Source of the DNA: WTJH01 sp049889695
Lineage (GTDB): Bacteria > Bacteroidota > Bacteroidia > Flavobacteriales > Flavobacteriaceae
Length of the DNA: 64,000 nucleotides
Assembly (NCBI GenBank): GCA_049889695.1
Contig: JBMHCX010000006.1
Coordinates: 1-64,000 of the forward strand
Direction of reading: 5' to 3'
Below the pieces are notes generated by a model that was not told where the DNA came from, did not search any database, and saw only the letters and a list, made by a program, of their open reading frames with translations. The stretch's first letter is position 1; every line of letters starts with the position of its first letter. Below, one piece after another: positions 62,236 through 64,000 of this stretch. The position numbers and the translations under genes were made by a program.

Positions 62236-63714
62236 TTAAAAGTCTAGAGTTCCGCTGGTGTAGGCTAAGGTCCACTGAAAGTTGCTCGTATCGGCTCCCA
62301 TACCTTCTGAAGGAGTACTGATAGAAGCGTTTTCGGTTTGTAGTTTCGTTAGCGCAGCTGCAATCGATGTTGCTTCAGTAGAGGTCGAAGGATCTCTAGA
62401 AATATTGGCGTCAAATGCATCAAAAGCACCATTACTGTCAGATGTTGCAGCAGTAGGAACACTCCACTTAATTGAAAAAATACTACTGTATGTTTTTCCG
62501 ATAGAATTGTTAAATTCATTGTTGCTAAAGATCAAGTTTCCTGCCTGATAGGCATCAAAAATAACCGGGTTGTTGGCTACTTTATCGCCTACTTCTTTAG
62601 AACTTCCATCTACAACAGAAGTGTATTTTGTTCCGTCTCCATCTAATTCTATATCGGCATCAACTCCAAAATTGAAAAAATAGGAATTGGTTATAGATCC
62701 AACGGCATAACTTCTAAAATCTACCATCTCTCTACCTTCTGCAGCATTTCCTGGCCCTTTAGCTGTAGCATTGCTGATGCTAAATTTATTACGGCTTTCA
62801 GGAGAAAGAGCGGATCCTTCACGACCATCAATTTCAAAAGCATGGTCGGAATCCTCTCCAGCGATATAGACGATATTAGAAATATTACCAGCATAGGATT
62901 GGTCAATATCATAAGCATCATCTCCTTGAGACCATACGACAGCATTGGTAAGGTTTACGTTTCCACCGAAAAACTCGATTCCGTCGTCTTGGTTGGCGTA
63001 TACTTCGATGTTAGAAATCGTCGTTCCAGCGCCAACCCCTCCTAGGGTAAGTCCGTTAATTTCGTTTCCAGCACCGATATTTGTTCCTCCATGTCGTATA
63101 GAAATATATTTGATGATTCCAGAATCATCAGAATCATTTGTTCCCCCGTAGAGACCGTAAGTATCCGAAGCAGGAATTCCTTCGATTTGAAGCTCAGTTA
63201 CATTGTTTTTAAAGGAGCATCGTGCATTTCCCAAAATTATGATGCCTCCCCATAGCCCAGTATCAGCTGCTGTTAAGCGATTAGCTTGACTAGGATAGGT
63301 TTGATTAGCGAATATTGGATCGTCTTCTGCTGTGAAAATAATCGGATGATCTGCAGAACCAATAGCGTTTAATTTTCCACCTCGTGCTACGATCAGCGCA
63401 GCGGCATCTTCAACATCGCTACTGGTCAGCCCCTTGATGACTGTCCCTTCTTCAATGGTGAGGGTAACACCAGAGTTGACAACAACCTTATCTTCCAGGA
63501 AGTGAACGACATCGTTGTACCAAATCTCATCTGCTGTGATGATTCCTGAGTGGGTCTGATCTGTGGTAGGACGGTTGTTGTTTCCATTTCCAGGATTGTT
63601 TCCGTCTGCCGTATCAGAAGTAACCAAAACTTCTACTATTTCTGTTTCAACTTCGCATGCAACAGTTCCCAGAACTAGAAGACTTAAGCTTAAGGATTTA
63701 AAGAAGGTTTTCAT
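62236..63714 (-). CDS. Beta-helix surface lipoprotein
   Basis: This 492-residue protein has a lipoprotein signal (SLLVLGTVAC, Cys 20) followed by an acidic spacer EVETEIVEVLV. The body has repeated short beta-strand turns with Gly and Asn (ILGNARCSFKN, ISIRHGGTNIGAGNEING, NVNLTNAVVWSQGDDAYD, ISNATAKGPGN), typical of a right-handed parallel beta-helix. It probably sits at the outer membrane and works with the TonB receptor, perhaps as a surface binder or enzyme. Catalysis is not shown. A -7-like TATATTTG (63741-63734) lies before the ATG. Confidence 0.82.
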   Translation of the reverse strand: MKTFFKSLSLSLLVLGTVACEVETEIVEVLVTSDTADGNNPGNGNNNRPTTDQTHSGIITADEIWYNDVVHFLEDKVVVNSGVTLTIEEGTVIKGLTSSDVEDAAALIVARGGKLNAIGSADHPIIFTAEDDPIFANQTYPSQANRLTAADTGLWGGIIILGNARCSFKNNVTELQIEGIPASDTYGLYGGTNDSDDSGIIKYISIRHGGTNIGAGNEINGLTLGGVGAGTTISNIEVYANQDDGIEFFGGNVNLTNAVVWSQGDDAYDIDQSYAGNISNIVYIAGEDSDHAFEIDGREGSALSPESRNKFSISNATAKGPGNAAEGREMVDFRSYAVGSITNSYFFNFGVDADIELDGDGTKYTSVVDGSSKEVGDKVANNPVIFDAYQAGNLIFSNNEFNNSIGKTYSSIFSIKWSVPTAATSDSNGAFDAFDANISRDPSTSTEATSIAAALTKLQTENASISTPSEGMGADTSNFQWTLAYTSGTLDF

Positions 63715-63733
63715 TTTTAAACATTATTTGCTG

Positions 63734-63741
63734 CAAATATA
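63734..63741 (-). promoter_or_regulatory. -7 promoter element of the beta-helix lipoprotein gene
   Basis: TATATTTG on the minus strand matches TAnnTTTG, 19 nt before the ATG at 63714. No TTG at -33 is present, so an activator may be needed. Confidence 0.5.
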
Positions 63742-63826
63742 TTTTCAGCATCGGGTCGGGGCTTTAGAAAAAAGTTAACGATGGTCCTCTTTTTTTTAAG
63801 CTTTTGTTAAGCAGGGTTGAACGGCT

Positions 63827-63843
63827 TAACACAGCCTTAACAC
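63827..63843 (-). repeat. GTGTTA direct repeat, 11-bp period
   Basis: On the minus strand GTGTTA occurs at 63843-63838 and 63832-63827, exactly 11 bp apart, upstream of the lipoprotein/receptor genes and also upstream of the divergent dGTPase promoter. It matches the repeat at 56609-56636. Confidence 0.55.
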
Positions 63844-63869
63844 GACTTTTCTCCAATTGTTGGATATAA

Positions 63870-63901
63870 TTGGGATGGCGACTGATAAAATTCTAATTTT
63901 G
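63870..63901 (+). promoter_or_regulatory. Promoter of the dGTPase gene
   Basis: TTG at 63870-63872 and TAATTTTG at 63894-63901 with a 21-bp spacer match the Bacteroidota consensus. The ATG is only 7 nt after the -7 element, implying a very short leader. Confidence 0.65.
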
Positions 63902-63908
63902 ATCCGTT

Positions 63909-64000
63909 ATGGATTGGGAACAACTTTTATCACTCAAGCGCTTTGGTGACCAATACAAGCGCTTGCGAAAAGAGCAAAACGAATTGCGATCTGGATTCGA
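63909..64000 (+). CDS. Deoxyguanosinetriphosphate triphosphohydrolase (partial, 5' end)
   Basis: The first 30 codons are in the window: MDWEQLLSLKRFG, then DQYKRLRKEQNELRSGF. This opening matches the start of bacterial dGTPases, which contain an HD domain further on and remove triphosphate from dGTP or other dNTPs. The rest lies beyond the window. The call rests on recognition of the N-terminus only. With nrdBA and dCMP deaminase it adds to dNTP metabolism in this region. Confidence 0.75.
   Translation, partial: MDWEQLLSLKRFGDQYKRLRKEQNELRSGF

Noticed and set aside
1..64000. CRISPR array, insertion sequence, prophage or defence system
   Set aside because: No spaced direct-repeat arrays, transposase motifs, phage structural genes or restriction/defence proteins were seen; the window is essentially housekeeping.

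Overview
The window is chromosomal DNA from a member of Bacteroidota, most likely the family Flavobacteriaceae. Supporting signs are promoters of the Bacteroidota type (TTG, about 20 bp, TAnnTTTG) with no obvious Shine-Dalgarno sites, a TonB-dependent receptor with a carboxypeptidase-like N-terminal domain, a heme locus with a divergent AraC regulator and HemJ, a FeoB-associated Cys-rich peptide, an alpha2-type glycyl-tRNA synthetase, and an nrdB-nrdA order. The DNA has moderate GC, is densely coded and is mostly housekeeping. I see no insertion sequence, prophage, CRISPR array or rRNA. No gene-free stretch exceeds 300 bases.

Layout. Positions 1-3.1 kb hold a partial SDR oxidoreductase, tRNA-Asn, a small exported protein and the RseP site-2 protease. 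3.2-6.4 kb hold a SCO1-like protein and feoA-feoB plus a 39-aa Feo companion. 6.4-12 kb hold a lipoprotein, an SRPBCC/GyrI-like protein, an Xaa-Pro aminopeptidase and a large BNR/sortilin-type exported protein. 12.2-15.6 kb is sdhCAB. 15.6-18.3 kb carries an unusual carotenoid-isomerase/saturase-like flavoprotein fused to a ferredoxin-reductase-type module, behind a DUF2141 gene. 18.4-21.2 kb pairs a flavin monooxygenase with a sodium symporter. 21.2-33.6 kb is a mixed set: omega-amidase, Ig-like lipoprotein, ComF, GlyRS, exonuclease III, OmpA, aldo-keto reductase, double-ATPase ABC protein, 3'-5' exonuclease, serine hydrolase, Ogt and a DUF3784/PH protein.

33.6-46.9 kb is a heme divergon. 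On the minus strand hemA-hemC-hemD-hemE-hemF-antiporter-hemB form one tight run. On the plus strand an AraC regulator, hemH, a MATE exporter, hemJ, a histidine kinase and an enoyl-CoA hydratase follow one another. Together they supply every step from glutamyl-tRNA to protoheme except hemL. 46.9-53 kb holds PlsC, a bacilliredoxin, a TerB/DnaJ protein, HupE/UreJ, dCMP deaminase, a CtpA-type protease, MarC and DUF3109. 53-56.6 kb is nrdBA with a strong terminator. 56.6-63.9 kb is a probable phosphate-uptake locus: a YwqK-like exported protein, a PiT transporter with a PhoU-like tail, a TonB-dependent receptor and a beta-helix lipoprotein. The window ends in the start of a dGTPase gene.

The most interesting signal is regulatory. 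Direct repeats of TGTTA with an exact 11-bp period occur in three intergenic regions: three copies before the YwqK-like gene, two before the beta-helix lipoprotein/TonB receptor genes, and two before DUF2141 and the fusion flavoprotein. The geometry is that of PhoB/PhoP (OmpR-family) boxes, and two of the three sites flank the PiT locus, so I propose a candidate Bacteroidota Pho-type regulon. Other leads are the self-sufficient saturase-reductase fusion, a perfect 14-bp LacI-like palindrome, a palindrome at the hemA/AraC divergent promoter, and nested inverted repeats over the sdhCAB promoter.
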